The notes beneath the pieces are model-generated. The model made no database searches, was not told the origin of the DNA, and saw nothing but the letters and a program-made list of their open reading frames with translations. Made by a program: the position numbers and the translations under genes. Shown one piece after another: positions 1 to 7,910 of a DNA stretch of 64,000 nucleotides. Position 1 is the first letter of the stretch. Every line of letters starts with the position of its first letter. The stretch lies in NCBI GenBank assembly GCA_016710645.1, contig JADJVI010000043.1, positions 1 through 64,000 on the forward strand, written 5' to 3'. Source of the stretch: Actinomycetales bacterium (GTDB lineage: Bacteria > Actinomycetota > Actinomycetes > Actinomycetales > Dermatophilaceae).

Positions 1-69
1 GCGATACTGGGTTTGAACCAGTGACCTCTTCCGTGTCAAGGAAGCGCGCTACCACTGCGCTAATCGCCC
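1..69 (-). tRNA. tRNA-Val(GAC), 3' end cut by window edge
   Basis: Read on the minus strand the sequence opens GGGCGATTAGC and folds as a tRNA with anticodon GAC (complement of bases 35-37) and a T-arm GGTTCAAACCC. The last acceptor bases lie before base 1, so the gene is incomplete. It is the last of three co-oriented tRNAs (Gly-Cys-Val). Confidence 0.93.
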
Positions 70-99
70 TTGGGTGGTGCCGTCCCACTCGTGGGACCG

Positions 100-170
100 A
101 GGTGGAGACGGGATTTGAACCCGTGTACGCGGCTTTGCAGGCCGCTGCCTCGCCTCTCGGCCACTCCACC
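100..170 (-). tRNA. tRNA-Cys(GCA)
   Basis: Acceptor arms GGTGGAG (170-164) and CTCCACC (107-101) pair, the discriminator is U, and the anticodon loop CTGCAAA carries GCA (complement of 136-138). No CCA is encoded. It lies between tRNA-Gly and tRNA-Val in one presumed transcript. Confidence 0.95.
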
Positions 171-190
171 GTGAAGGCGGTCTACCTCCG

Positions 191-263
191 AGCGGACGAC
201 GAGGCTCGAACTCGCGACCTCAACCTTGGCAAGGTTGCGCTCTACCAACTGAGCTACGTCCGC
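191..263 (-). tRNA. tRNA-Gly(GCC)
   Basis: Acceptor arms GCGGACG (263-257) and CGTCCGC (198-192) pair, the discriminator is U, and the anticodon loop TTGCCAA carries GCC (complement of 228-230). CCA is not encoded. It is the promoter-proximal member of the Gly-Cys-Val cluster. Confidence 0.95.
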
Positions 264-307
264 AGGTGCACTGTCCGGGGCGGTAACCCCGGCTGGTGCG
301 AGATCAG

Positions 308-337
308 ACATTAGCGGACGGGCCGGAGCCTGTCCAA
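308..337 (-). promoter_or_regulatory. promoter of the Gly-Cys-Val tRNA cluster
   Basis: On the minus strand TTGGAC (337-332) and TAATGT (313-308) are separated by 18 bases, a good match to a vegetative sigma-70/HrdB-type promoter. It ends about 45 bases before tRNA-Gly. The rest of 264-441 shows no gene. Confidence 0.6.
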
Positions 338-441
338 ACTGGCCCCGACCCGTCTCACGGCGTGTCGTCGCAGGGTCACCGTTGCCAGGGCTGTCGGACA
401 GGCCCGGCAACAGGTCTGCGGCGCACAGCGACCCGCTCATC

Positions 442-1626
442 TCACGAGTTGGCCAAGCGTTCCTTCTCGGCCTCGATGTCGTAATCCGGCACCGGCCAGT
501 CGGGACTCATCTGGCGCAGCTTCTCCAGCAGGAGCTGCTGCACGGCATACCGGGCGAACCACTTGTTGTTCGCGGGGATGATGAACCACGGCGACAGCTG
601 CGTCGAGGTGCGGTTGAACATCATCTGGAAGGCCCGCATGTAGTCATCCCAGTACGCCCGGTTGTCGGTGTCACCCGGGGTGTACTTGTATCGCTTGTCC
701 GGACGCTCCAGCCGCTCCATGAGCCGCGCGCGCTGCTCGTCCTTGGAGATGTAGAGGAAGACTTTGACGATCTGCGTCCCGCTTTCGATGACCTCGCGCT
801 CGAAGGCGTTGATGATGGCATAACGCTTGGTCACCTCGGTGGCCGGGACGAGCTTGCGGACCTTGGTGATGAGGACGTCTTCGTAGTGCGACCGGTCGAA
901 GACACCGATCTGGCCGGGGGCCGGCAGTGCCTTGCGGATGCGCCAGAGGAAGTCGTGGGCACGCTCTTCCTCGGTCGGTGCCTTGAACGAGGTCGCCTTG
1001 ATGCCGGCCGGGTCGGCGTTGCTCATGACGTGCCGGACGATGCCACCCTTGCCCGCGCTGTCCAGGCCCTGCAGCACGAGCAACAGGCTCCGGGTGCCGC
1101 CACCCTTCGTCTCGGCGAAGAGGCGCTCCTGCCACTCTCCGATCTCCGGCGCGTATGCCGCGAGGGCCTCCTCGCCCTTCTTGCGCCCCTCGTCAAAACC
1201 CGGCGTCGACGCGGGGTCGAAGTCGGCCAGGACGAATCCGCGCCGCACGCGCAGCACTTCGCTGATGGGCTGGTCCGGGCGCAGCTTCTTGGCGACCGGT
1301 TCGACGTCGACAGGGGTGTCATAGACCTCTGGGGCGGCATGCTGCACGGCAGCGTTGGCGGCCGGGTCGACCCGGGCCTGCACGACCTCACCGGAAGGTG
1401 CGTGGCCCTTCCCCTTCTTGCCGTTCTTCTTGCCCTTCTTGGACTTCTTACCCTTGGTCTCGACTTCGCCCTTGGCGATCGCGTGCGCCTCGTCACGGTC
1501 CAGAGTTGGGTCGCCTTCCTGCGGCTGTTTCACCAGGAGCACGGCGTCCTTGGCGCGCTGGGAATCGGCCTTCTTCTTCTTGTCCTTGGCAGCCTTCTTG
1601 GCGCCCTTGCCCTTGGTCTTTGCCAT
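442..1626 (-). CDS. PPK2-family polyphosphate kinase
   Basis: Transfers phosphate between polyphosphate and nucleotides in the cytoplasm. The PPK2 core covers about residues 125-394: Walker A-like GLDSAGKGG at 187-195, DRSHYED at 244-250, and further on the conserved YWDDYMRAFQ and PWFIIPANNKWFARY. Residues 1-80 form a lysine/alanine-rich, probably disordered and very basic tail that most PPK2 proteins lack; it could bind polyphosphate or nucleic acid (inference). I start at MAKTKGKG (394 aa); the frame stays open 29 codons further upstream but that part does not look conserved. It resembles the PPK2 subgroup annotated as polyphosphate:nucleotide phosphotransferase; whether it makes ADP or ATP cannot be read from the sequence. 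It is divergent from the reductase at 1688. Confidence 0.9.
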   Translation of the reverse strand: MAKTKGKGAKKAAKDKKKKADSQRAKDAVLLVKQPQEGDPTLDRDEAHAIAKGEVETKGKKSKKGKKNGKKGKGHAPSGEVVQARVDPAANAAVQHAAPEVYDTPVDVEPVAKKLRPDQPISEVLRVRRGFVLADFDPASTPGFDEGRKKGEEALAAYAPEIGEWQERLFAETKGGGTRSLLLVLQGLDSAGKGGIVRHVMSNADPAGIKATSFKAPTEEERAHDFLWRIRKALPAPGQIGVFDRSHYEDVLITKVRKLVPATEVTKRYAIINAFEREVIESGTQIVKVFLYISKDEQRARLMERLERPDKRYKYTPGDTDNRAYWDDYMRAFQMMFNRTSTQLSPWFIIPANNKWFARYAVQQLLLEKLRQMSPDWPVPDYDIEAEKERLANS

Positions 1627-1687
1627 GGCGCACATCCTGCACCACGCACGGCCTGCGGAGGTGGATCGAGAGCCCGATACTTGCCGA

Positions 1688-2476
1688 ATGCGAGTCCTTT
1701 TCGACGACGTCACCGGCTCTACCGTCCCCTCCCCTGGCCACTCTCACGCCCCGGGCATGAGCCCACTGGCACTCGCCGCACAGCGGTATGCCGTTCCGCC
1801 ACAACGCGATTCGTGGGTCAGGGCGGTGATGGTCGCCACCGTAGACGGAGCGGCGACGGGAGCCGATGGGCTCTCGGGCTCGATCAACACCGAGGCGGAT
1901 CACGTCGTCTTCACGGCCTGCCGAGTCCTCGCGGACGCGGTGCTTGTCGGCGCGGGAACCGTTCGGGCAGAGGGGTATTCGGCGCTGACCCTCGATGAGG
2001 AGGCGGCTGCGCTGCGACGCGCCGACGGTCGCCCGACGGCTCTCACGTTCGTCGTCGTGAGCAACTCCGGCAACATCCCCCCCGAGGTCTTGGACGCCGC
2101 TCGACCCGACGCTCCAGTCGTTGTCGTCATCCCCGCCACCAGCGACGCGCGAACGCTGTTGCAGGACCGCCTCGGCGCGGCCAATGTCATCGTCGCCGGC
2201 GACACCGCCGTCGATCTCGTCGAGGCGCTGCACCAACTCGCCAGCCGATCGCTACGACGCATCGCCGCCGAGGGCGGACCGAGTCTGTTGGCTGACCTTC
2301 TCGACTGCGAGCTCGTCGACGAAATCGCGTTGACGATCTCTCCCAAGGTCGTAGCTGGCGAGCATTCGCGCATCACCCATGGTGCGGCTGTCGATGTCGA
2401 TTTCACTCCCCGGATGCTGCTCGAACAGGACGGCACCCTGATGGGTCGATGGCTGCGTTCCACCGGCGCCGGGTGA
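1688..2476 (+). CDS. RibD C-terminal domain reductase (pyrimidine reductase family)
   Basis: A 262-residue protein of the dihydrofolate-reductase-like fold found as the C-terminal domain of RibD. Supporting stretches are WVRAVMVATVDGAATG near residue 40, a segment ADAVLVGAGTVRAEGY typical of NADPH-dependent riboflavin-pathway reductases, and IAAEGGPSLLADLL near the end. Stand-alone proteins like this are common in actinobacteria, and their substrate is generally not established. The frame is open upstream, but ATG 1688 fits family length and avoids the divergent kinase gene. It is followed 11 bases later by the ligase gene, so co-transcription is likely. Confidence 0.8.
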   Translation: MRVLFDDVTGSTVPSPGHSHAPGMSPLALAAQRYAVPPQRDSWVRAVMVATVDGAATGADGLSGSINTEADHVVFTACRVLADAVLVGAGTVRAEGYSALTLDEEAAALRRADGRPTALTFVVVSNSGNIPPEVLDAARPDAPVVVVIPATSDARTLLQDRLGAANVIVAGDTAVDLVEALHQLASRSLRRIAAEGGPSLLADLLDCELVDEIALTISPKVVAGEHSRITHGAAVDVDFTPRMLLEQDGTLMGRWLRSTGAG

Positions 2477-2487
2477 GAATGCCGTCC

Positions 2488-3543
2488 ATGCGTCTGCCTT
2501 TCGAGCTGCCGATCACCCCCATGCTCGCGAAGTCGGTGCCGACCGTGCCCGTCTCCGACGACGGACGATGGAGTTACGAGCCCAAGTGGGACGGCTTCCG
2601 CTGCATCGTGCTGCGCGACGGCGACGAGATCGAGTTGGCGAGCCGGGGATCCAAACCGCTCACCCGATACTTCCCCGAACTCGTCGAGGCGCTGCGCAGT
2701 CTCGTTCCCGAGCGCTGCGCCATCGACGGCGAGATCGTCGTGCGGACCGGTCAACCCGGCCAGGAACGGCTCAACTGGGAGGCGCTCTCCCAGCGCATCC
2801 ACCCGGCCGACTCACGGGTGCGGCTGTTGTCGGTGCAGACGCCCGCGGAGTTCGTCGCCTTCGACCTGCTCGCCTTGGGCGACGACGACCTCACCGGTAT
2901 GCCGTTCGGTCACCGCCGCGCCCGCCTCGAGCAGGCGCTGGGTCACCTCTCGCACGGTGACCCGGTCCACCTCACGCGCGTCACGTCCAGCCCAGCCGAA
3001 GCGCAGGAGTGGTTCGACCGATTCGAGGGCGCGGGCCTGGACGGCGTCATCGCCAAGGGGCGAGACACGGCATACACGCCCGGCAAGCGCACCATGCTCA
3101 AGGTGAAACACAAGCGCACCGCCGACGCCGTGGTCTTCGGTTACCGGGTGCACACGTCGGGTCAGGGCGTGGGGTCGCTGCTGCTCGGTCTCTATGACGG
3201 GCAGGGCAGGCTCATCCCGGTCGGCGGGATTGCCGCTTTCCCGATGGCGACCCGGCGCGCCCTCATCGACGAATTCGCCCCCCTCGTGGTGCGCGACGAC
3301 GAAGGCCGGGTGCCCGATGCCGCCACCGATCGTTCACGTTTCTCCGCCAACAAGGACACGTCCTTCGTGCCCGTCCGACCGGAGCGCGTGGTGGAAGTGG
3401 CCTTCGACCAGATGGAAGGGCACCGGTTCCGGCACGCCGTCACGTTCCTGCGCTGGCGCCCAGATCGCGAGCCGACCTCCTGCCTGCTCGACCAGGTGGA
3501 CCGCGCGACGGCATACGACCTCGCGAAAGTCTTCACCGACTGA
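2488..3543 (+). CDS. ligC: ATP-dependent DNA ligase, LigC type
   Basis: Seals nicks in DNA using ATP. The adenylation motif EPKWDGFR with the nucleophilic lysine is near residue 31, followed by the nucleotidyltransferase motifs DGEIVV and EFVAFDLLA, DGVIAK and MLKVKHKRTADAVV (motif V). The C-terminal OB-fold ends in RWRPDREPTSCLLDQ. At 351 aa it matches LigC of mycobacteria, lacking the polymerase and nuclease domains of LigD. MRLPFELPITPMLAKS is the usual family N-terminus; in-frame starts at 2449 and 2479 are possible. A separate LigD-type polymerase gene converges on it 18 bases away, which suggests an end-joining or repair module. No ku gene is visible in this window. Confidence 0.88.
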   Translation: MRLPFELPITPMLAKSVPTVPVSDDGRWSYEPKWDGFRCIVLRDGDEIELASRGSKPLTRYFPELVEALRSLVPERCAIDGEIVVRTGQPGQERLNWEALSQRIHPADSRVRLLSVQTPAEFVAFDLLALGDDDLTGMPFGHRRARLEQALGHLSHGDPVHLTRVTSSPAEAQEWFDRFEGAGLDGVIAKGRDTAYTPGKRTMLKVKHKRTADAVVFGYRVHTSGQGVGSLLLGLYDGQGRLIPVGGIAAFPMATRRALIDEFAPLVVRDDEGRVPDAATDRSRFSANKDTSFVPVRPERVVEVAFDQMEGHRFRHAVTFLRWRPDREPTSCLLDQVDRATAYDLAKVFTD

Positions 3544-3561
3544 GGTGCCGCCGACCTTCGG

Positions 3562-4656
3562 TCAAGTGCGCGGCGGGCGCTTCGGGTGCTCGCGCAGATA
3601 CCCGGTCCCACCGGGGATGTACTCCTCGTCCTCGTAACGCTTCTTGGACGGCTGCACCCGAGGCGGCTCCCCCGGCATCTTCGGATAGTCCGGCGGGAAG
3701 GCGAGTTCGGGCAGTCCGTCTGCCACATCCCGCTCCCACCACTGCAGCGCCGTCGTGAGGGAGGCGCGCGCCACGGCATACCCCGCCCATGGGTCAGGCT
3801 GGGCGGCAAGCAGCCCCGGCACCGTCCGCACGGTCGCATCGCGAGTATCGAAGCCGTCCAGGTCCTCCCAGCGCAGCGGCATCGAGACCGGCGCGCCCGG
3901 CAACGGCCGCGGACTGTAAGCCGAGGCCATGGTGCGGTCACGACATGCCTGGTTGTAATCCAAGAAGATCCGCTCGCCGCGCTCCTCCTTCCACCAGGCC
4001 GTCGTCACCAGATCGGGCAGCCGACGCTCGAGCTCGCGAGCGATGGCAATCACCCCATGGCGGACGTCGAGGAACTCGAATTCCGGCTCCACCGGCGCGA
4101 AGACGTGCACTCCCCGGTTGCCCGAGGTCTTGACGAACCCGGTCAGCCCGGCCTCGGCCATCACCTCCCGCAACGCGTGCGCAGCCACCCGCACGTCGGC
4201 GAAATCACGCCCCGGTTGCGGGTCGAGGTCCAGGCGCACCTCGTCGGGCCGGTCGACCAGGCCGGGGTCCTCGCCGACAGTGACCGGCCAGGGGTGCAGC
4301 GTGATGGTGTTCATCTGCACCGCCCACACCGCCGTCGCGACCTCGTCGATGACCAACTGCGGATGCTTGCGCCCGGAGGGATAGGTCATGACGACGGTGC
4401 GCACATATTCCGGTACCCCTCGCGGCGGGTTCTTGGAGTAGAACTCCTCGCCGTCGATCCCCGTGGGGAACCGCTGCAGGGTGACCGGACGACCGCCGAT
4501 CCGTTCCAGCAGAGCGGCTCCGACGTCGCGGACATAGGTGGCCAGCTCGAGCTTGGTGATGCCCTCGGCCGGCCACAGCACCCGGTCGGGGCTCGAGATC
4601 CGCACCGACCGCGAGCCGCCGCCTGGCACCGGGCATTCCACGTATGCATCCGCCAT
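3562..4656 (-). CDS. LigD-type DNA polymerase/primase domain protein (PolDom)
   Basis: A 364-residue stand-alone archaeo-eukaryotic primase-like polymerase, homologous to the polymerase domain of LigD. Seen: RVLWPAEGITKLELATYV at the N-terminus, VRLDLDPQPG with the metal-binding aspartates near residues 139-144, KTSGNRGVHVFAPV, and LDYNQACRDRTMASAYSPR before a basic tail ending in GGTGYLREHPKRPPRT. In mycobacteria such separate proteins (PolD1/PolD2) add nucleotides or fill gaps during end joining or base excision repair. The convergent neighbour is LigC, supporting a shared repair role. No nuclease or ligase domain is attached. Confidence 0.88.
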   Translation of the reverse strand: MADAYVECPVPGGGSRSVRISSPDRVLWPAEGITKLELATYVRDVGAALLERIGGRPVTLQRFPTGIDGEEFYSKNPPRGVPEYVRTVVMTYPSGRKHPQLVIDEVATAVWAVQMNTITLHPWPVTVGEDPGLVDRPDEVRLDLDPQPGRDFADVRVAAHALREVMAEAGLTGFVKTSGNRGVHVFAPVEPEFEFLDVRHGVIAIARELERRLPDLVTTAWWKEERGERIFLDYNQACRDRTMASAYSPRPLPGAPVSMPLRWEDLDGFDTRDATVRTVPGLLAAQPDPWAGYAVARASLTTALQWWERDVADGLPELAFPPDYPKMPGEPPRVQPSKKRYEDEEYIPGGTGYLREHPKRPPRT

Positions 4657-4740
4657 GGCTTCACTCTAGGCATCGCCCGCGGGGCGACCAGTGGCGTCGA
4701 GCTCGGGAATCCACACCTGAGTCGCGGGGTTGTCGCCGGT

Positions 4741-5181
4741 ATGGACACTCCCGCCACGACCGACACCAGCCGGTATGCCGTCTCCCGCACCGCCGCGGAA
4801 TGGCGACAGCGGCTGTCCGACCTGGAGTACCACGTGCTGCGCGAGTCGGGCACGGAACGACCCTTCACGGGCGAGTTCACCGACACGACCACCGAGGGTG
4901 TCTACTCGTGCCGGGCGTGCGGGGCGGAGCTTTTCACCAGCACGACAAAATTCGAATCCCATTGCGGCTGGCCGTCGTTCTATGCACCTCTTGCTGGTGA
5001 CCGCGTGGAGTACCTCGCCGACGAGAGCATTCCGGGTCGCCCCCGGGTCGAAGTCCGGTGTGCCAGCTGCGGGTCTCACCTCGGCCACGTCTTCGAAGGC
5101 GAGGGCTACGGCACCCCCACCGACCAGCGCTACTGCATCAACTCGGTGTGCCTGACATTGCGCCCGACGAGCGCCGACTGA
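4741..5181 (+). CDS. msrB: peptide-methionine (R)-S-oxide reductase
   Basis: Reduces methionine-R-sulfoxide in oxidised proteins. The 146-residue protein has both zinc-binding CxxC pairs (CRACGAEL and CASCGSHLGHVF), the substrate-site CGWPSF, and the catalytic cysteine in the C-terminal RYCINSVCL. ATG 4741 gives the usual length (MDTPATTDTSRY). The upstream open frame in the same phase is antisense to the polymerase gene and is not coding. It is divergent from the polymerase-domain gene with an 84-base gap. Confidence 0.93.
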   Translation: MDTPATTDTSRYAVSRTAAEWRQRLSDLEYHVLRESGTERPFTGEFTDTTTEGVYSCRACGAELFTSTTKFESHCGWPSFYAPLAGDRVEYLADESIPGRPRVEVRCASCGSHLGHVFEGEGYGTPTDQRYCINSVCLTLRPTSAD

Positions 5182-5351
5182 TCCTCCCTGGCTCTCGCCG
5201 GTCAGGTGGCAAGGGCGCTCACCGACCTCCCGTGACCTGATCGCCATCCTCGTGTCCGGATCGCAACCTCACTGGTAGCAACCCGTGAGGCCGCCTCGCC
5301 ACTCTGGTCAAGCAAGAGGGTCCGTCCGGGCCCGTGACCAGGGAGACGCCC

Positions 5352-6401
5352 ATGTTCGGCTCCAGGCCCAGCAGGTTTGCCCACACTTCACTGCGGTCCC
5401 GCGGGGTGCATTCCCTCGTCGCGGTGGCCCTTCTCGCGCTCCTGGCGGCCTGTTCCGGAAGCACGACCGGTTCCGCCACGAGCGCCCCGGCGGGCCCGGC
5501 CAACGCCGCCGGCATCGCAGCTCCCGCGGCCGGCGCTGAGGTAGCCGCTAAGGACGCAGCCCTCGCCTCCAAACCTGGGGGTGCTGCGCTGCCCGCTACG
5601 GGACAAGCCTTGGTCCGCAAGGCCTCGCTGCAACTCGTGTCAGACACCGTGGATGCGACGGCAGCCAAGGCGCGCTCGTTGGTGCAGGGCCTGGGTGGTC
5701 GGGTCGTGTCGGAGGTCATCCACCAGGACCCCACTGCTGCCTCCCCGTCGACCAACCTATCCATCCCCCGATATGCCGGTGCGGAACTGACCTTCGCGGT
5801 CCCGGCTGCGTCGCTGGATGCTGCGCTCGACGGGATTTCGGCGCTGGGCGAGGTCCGCAATCGCTCGTCCTCCAGTGAGGACGTCACAGCGACCCTGGCT
5901 GACACCGAGGGCCGGATCGCCACCGCCAAGGCCAGCATCGAGAGGGTCCGCGCGTTGATGAGCCAGACCCAGAACATCACCCAAATCGTCGACCTGGAGG
6001 CCGCGCTCACCGCTCGCGAAGCCGATCTCGAGGCGCTGCAGCGCACCCTCAAGGCGCTCTCGGACCAGGTCGCCATGTCGACGGTCTCGCTGACGATCTC
6101 ACCCGCCGCGGCGGTGGCAACCGAGCCGGAGGACGGCTTCCTCGCTGGGCTGGCCGCTGGGTGGAAAGCCTTCCTCACCAGCGCCAAGGCCGTTCTTACC
6201 CTGCTGGGAATGACGCTGCCCTTCCTCGTCCTCGCAGCGGCCCTCGCTTGGGGCTTCCTCCGGTGGCGGCGCTGGGTGCGCGCCCGCCAGTCAACGGCGT
6301 CGACCCCGTCGACCCCTCCCACTGCGGCGAGCCACCCGGCATACCCGGCCTCGGCGCCCGACTCCGCGGATCCGGAGAAGGCCTCAGGCGTGGCCGGCTG
6401 A
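5352..6401 (+). CDS. DUF4349 lipoprotein with C-terminal membrane anchor
   Basis: An exported 349-residue protein. It has a basic start, a hydrophobic signal and the lipobox LLAAC near residue 30, a Ser/Thr/Gly/Ala-rich linker, then a DUF4349 domain (about 90-250) that includes a coiled-coil-like stretch around TEGRIATAKASIERVRALM. A transmembrane helix (about 275-305) and a basic, Pro/Ser-rich cytoplasmic tail follow. An AGGGAG ribosome site seven bases before ATG 5352 decides the start. The function of DUF4349 is not known. Its 3' end overlaps the convergent EamA gene by 18 bases. Confidence 0.82.
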   Translation: MFGSRPSRFAHTSLRSRGVHSLVAVALLALLAACSGSTTGSATSAPAGPANAAGIAAPAAGAEVAAKDAALASKPGGAALPATGQALVRKASLQLVSDTVDATAAKARSLVQGLGGRVVSEVIHQDPTAASPSTNLSIPRYAGAELTFAVPAASLDAALDGISALGEVRNRSSSSEDVTATLADTEGRIATAKASIERVRALMSQTQNITQIVDLEAALTAREADLEALQRTLKALSDQVAMSTVSLTISPAAAVATEPEDGFLAGLAAGWKAFLTSAKAVLTLLGMTLPFLVLAAALAWGFLRWRRWVRARQSTASTPSTPPTAASHPAYPASAPDSADPEKASGVAG

Positions 6402-7220
6402 CGCGATGACGACGGTGCCGACCAGGGTGATCACAACGCCGAGGTACTGCACCCGGGCCAGGCGTTCGTGCAGCACGATCCACGCGAGCACCGTCGTCAC
6501 CACCGGGTACAGCGAGCCCAGCACCGAGGCGATGCTCACCAACCCGGTCGACGAGGCCACCGCAAACAAGGCATTGGCCACCAGGTCGGCCACGCCCACC
6601 ACCGCCAGGACGGGCACAACGGCCCGCGTCACCCCACCGAGCGATCGGGTAACTAGCGCCAGCACGGCATACCCGGTGACGCTCGTGGCCCGCATGCCCC
6701 ACAAGGTGTGCAACACGGACACTCGCGACCCTCGGTCGAGGGCGAACAGGGTGAGCCCGAACGCCAGCGCCGCTACCGCGGCCAAGGCCACCGAGCGACC
6801 TTTGGCGCCTCCGCCCAGTTCCGGACCACTCGCGGCGATGACGCCTGCACCCGCGAGGGCCATACCGACCCAGGCCCAGCCGCTGGGCTGGTCGCCGGTG
6901 AGGACTCCCAAGATGACTGGCACCGCTGCCCCGGTTGCAGCGATCGGCGCGACGACCCCCATGGTGCCGCTCGCGAGTGCGGCGTAGAAGGCCCACAGCC
7001 CGGTGGCACCGGTGACTCCCGCAGACACCGCCCAGGGCAGCCACCCCAGACCGACCCCGACCGGCCCGCGCCATAGCAGCACCGGGGTGAGCGCGACCAG
7101 ACCGATGGTCTGCGACCACGCGATGACAACAAGGGCCGGGAGTCGCCGCGACACCAGGCCAGCCACGAAGTCGCTGCTGCCCCACACCAAGGAGGAGAGC
7201 AGAGCGAGGACCGCGGACAT
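6384..7220 (-). CDS. EamA/DMT-family transporter
   Basis: A 278-residue integral membrane protein with about ten hydrophobic helices in two homologous halves, the pattern of the drug/metabolite transporter superfamily. It starts MSAVLALLSSLVWGSSDFVAG, the typical EamA opening, and its C-terminal helix VVITLVGTVVIASAGHA is also family-like. Substrate is not predictable. The start at 7220 is chosen because the further upstream frame (to 7268) is polar and arginine-rich. It converges with, and slightly overlaps, the DUF4349 gene. Confidence 0.82.
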   Translation of the reverse strand: MSAVLALLSSLVWGSSDFVAGLVSRRLPALVVIAWSQTIGLVALTPVLLWRGPVGVGLGWLPWAVSAGVTGATGLWAFYAALASGTMGVVAPIAATGAAVPVILGVLTGDQPSGWAWVGMALAGAGVIAASGPELGGGAKGRSVALAAVAALAFGLTLFALDRGSRVSVLHTLWGMRATSVTGYAVLALVTRSLGGVTRAVVPVLAVVGVADLVANALFAVASSTGLVSIASVLGSLYPVVTTVLAWIVLHERLARVQYLGVVITLVGTVVIASAGHA

Positions 7221-7343
7221 GCCGGACAGGCTAGCTCTCGCCCTGGCGCCCACCCGCCGGGCAACCACGCGTTGGGCTCACGGCGCGTCCATCCCGGTGT
7301 GGGGCCTAGCCCCGCTTACCCTCGGAGGGTGCGAGGACGAACG

Positions 7344-7910
7344 ATGCCTGGGGATGCGGCCGCTGATTTTGCGCGCGCCCTCGCGGACTTGCACGCAGCC
7401 CGGTTGCGTCCCGAGGTGCGGATCACCGAAGTGCCAGCCCCGCAACGCATTGCCCCGTATGCCGTGGCCCTCACTGCCGAGGTCGTCGGCCCGGGGGGCG
7501 ACGAAGAGTTGTCCTCCGGGCGGTTCGTCTTGCTGCACGACCCCTCCTGCCCGGAGCCCTGGGAGGGCGCGTGGCGCGCCGTCACCTTCGCGCGGGCCGA
7601 ACTCGAACCCGAGGTCGCGGGCGACCCGGCCCTCGGTGGCGTCGGGTGGTCGTGGCTGATCGACTCACTCGAGGATCGGGGCGTCGACTTCTGCGCCGAG
7701 GCGGGCACCGTCACCCAGGTGGTGTCCGAGCGCTTCGGCGGGCTGGCCGACCGCGTGACCACCGTCGAGCTGGAAGTCCGCGCCTCGTGGACCCCGCTGG
7801 ACTCCCGGCTGGGCGATCACCTCTTGGCCTGGTCTGACTTGCTCTGCCAGGTGGCTGGGCTCCCACCGCTGCCCGAGGGCGTCGTGGCACTTCCGGGTCC
7901 GCGGCGGTGA
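7344..7910 (+). CDS. DUF3000 family protein
   Basis: A 188-residue soluble protein of an actinobacteria-restricted family of unknown function. Recognised by FARALADLHAARLRPEV, PQRIAPYAVALTAEV, SGRFVLLHDPSCPEPWEG and GVGWSWLIDSLE. GAGG seven bases before ATG 7344 supports this start; GTG 7329 is an in-frame alternative. The stop overlaps the GTG of the RNase D gene (GTGA), so the two are translationally coupled, an arrangement common in this phylum. Confidence 0.83.
   Translation: MPGDAAADFARALADLHAARLRPEVRITEVPAPQRIAPYAVALTAEVVGPGGDEELSSGRFVLLHDPSCPEPWEGAWRAVTFARAELEPEVAGDPALGGVGWSWLIDSLEDRGVDFCAEAGTVTQVVSERFGGLADRVTTVELEVRASWTPLDSRLGDHLLAWSDLLCQVAGLPPLPEGVVALPGPRR

Noticed and set aside
382..1998. 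Long open frame on the plus strand opposite the PPK2 gene
   Set aside because: It is antisense to clear PPK2 motifs, its product is compositionally odd, and long antisense frames are expected in high-GC DNA. The same applies to 442-1713 beyond residue 394, 15416-17248, 21132-22424, 22605-24083, 39039-40583, 47956-49530 and 51250-52830.
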